DNA of 6,159 nucleotides from NCBI GenBank assembly GCA_949499045.1, contig CATEEE010000159.1, positions 1 through 6,159 of the forward strand. The letters are read 5' to 3'. The notes under the pieces were generated by a model. The model did no database searches. It was given only the letters and a program-made list of their open reading frames with translations, and was not told the DNA's origin. Each line of letters begins with the position of its first letter. Positions within the stretch are counted from its first letter, which is position 1. Position numbers and translations under genes: made by a program. Of the stretch, positions 6,060-6,159 are shown in pieces. Origin of the DNA: Marinobacterium sp. xm-d-530. Its GTDB lineage: Bacteria; Pseudomonadota; Gammaproteobacteria; Pseudomonadales; Balneatricaceae.

Positions 6060-6159
6060 TTACACGTCAAGGTTAGAGACATTCAGTGCATTCGACTCAA
6101 TAAAGTCACGGCGAGGCTCAACCTCATCACCCATCAATGTTGTAAATAACTGATCGGCA
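6060..6159 (-). CDS. gyrB: DNA gyrase subunit B, C-terminal end only
   Basis: The last 32 residues and the TAA stop (complement of 6060-6062) of a gene running in from the right edge. The peptide begins ADQLFTTLMGDEVEPRR and ends in NLDV, matching the C-terminus of gammaproteobacterial GyrB (E. coli has ADQLFTTLMGDAVEPRR and ends NIDI, from memory). This tail belongs to the TOPRIM-containing C-terminal part of GyrB, which with GyrA forms the ATP-dependent supercoiling enzyme. ParE, the paralogue, is less likely because of the VEPRR-FIE ending. In this group gyrB commonly follows dnaA-dnaN-recF, which places the replication origin to the right. Confidence 0.93.
   Translation of the reverse strand, partial: ADQLFTTLMGDEVEPRRDFIESNALNVSNLDV

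Overview
The window looks like an origin-proximal piece of a gammaproteobacterial chromosome, most like the Oceanospirillales/Pseudomonadales side of the class. The evidence is gene content and order (trkA-trkH, glyQ-glyS, then gyrB on the opposite strand), protein matches recalled from E. coli and Pseudomonas, and two perfect copies of the chromosomal centromere site parS. Base composition is close to 50% GC in the housekeeping genes and lower in parts of the aldolase-like gene and its upstream region. No genus can be fixed from this.

Layout. Positions 1-2011 (+) hold the 3' part of trkA and all of trkH, two parts of the Trk potassium uptake system. A 101-bp gap follows with a weak hairpin after trkH, a consensus -10 box and an inverted repeat that reaches into the glyQ ribosome binding site. 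Positions 2113-5117 (+) hold glyQ-glyS, the alpha and beta subunits of tetrameric glycyl-tRNA synthetase, overlapping by ATGA. A strong symmetrical terminator at 5133-5161 separates this block from a convergent minus-strand gene at 5184-5945, a class II aldolase/adducin-domain protein. At 6060 the 3' end of gyrB begins, also on the minus strand, with its own hairpin terminator. Since gyrB usually lies in a dnaA-dnaN-recF-gyrB cluster, oriC is probably a few kb beyond the right edge (inference).

The most notable structure is the pair of identical 16-bp palindromes at 5168-5183 and 5997-6012. They match the ParB-binding parS sequence exactly and bracket the aldolase-like gene: one touches its stop codon, the other lies in its promoter region. 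The gene itself resembles the head domain of eukaryotic adducin more than fuculose-phosphate aldolase. It keeps the three zinc-ligand histidines but has Gly where the FucA-type catalytic Glu is expected. The remainder is conserved housekeeping sequence. I see no mobile element, CRISPR array, tRNA or rRNA.
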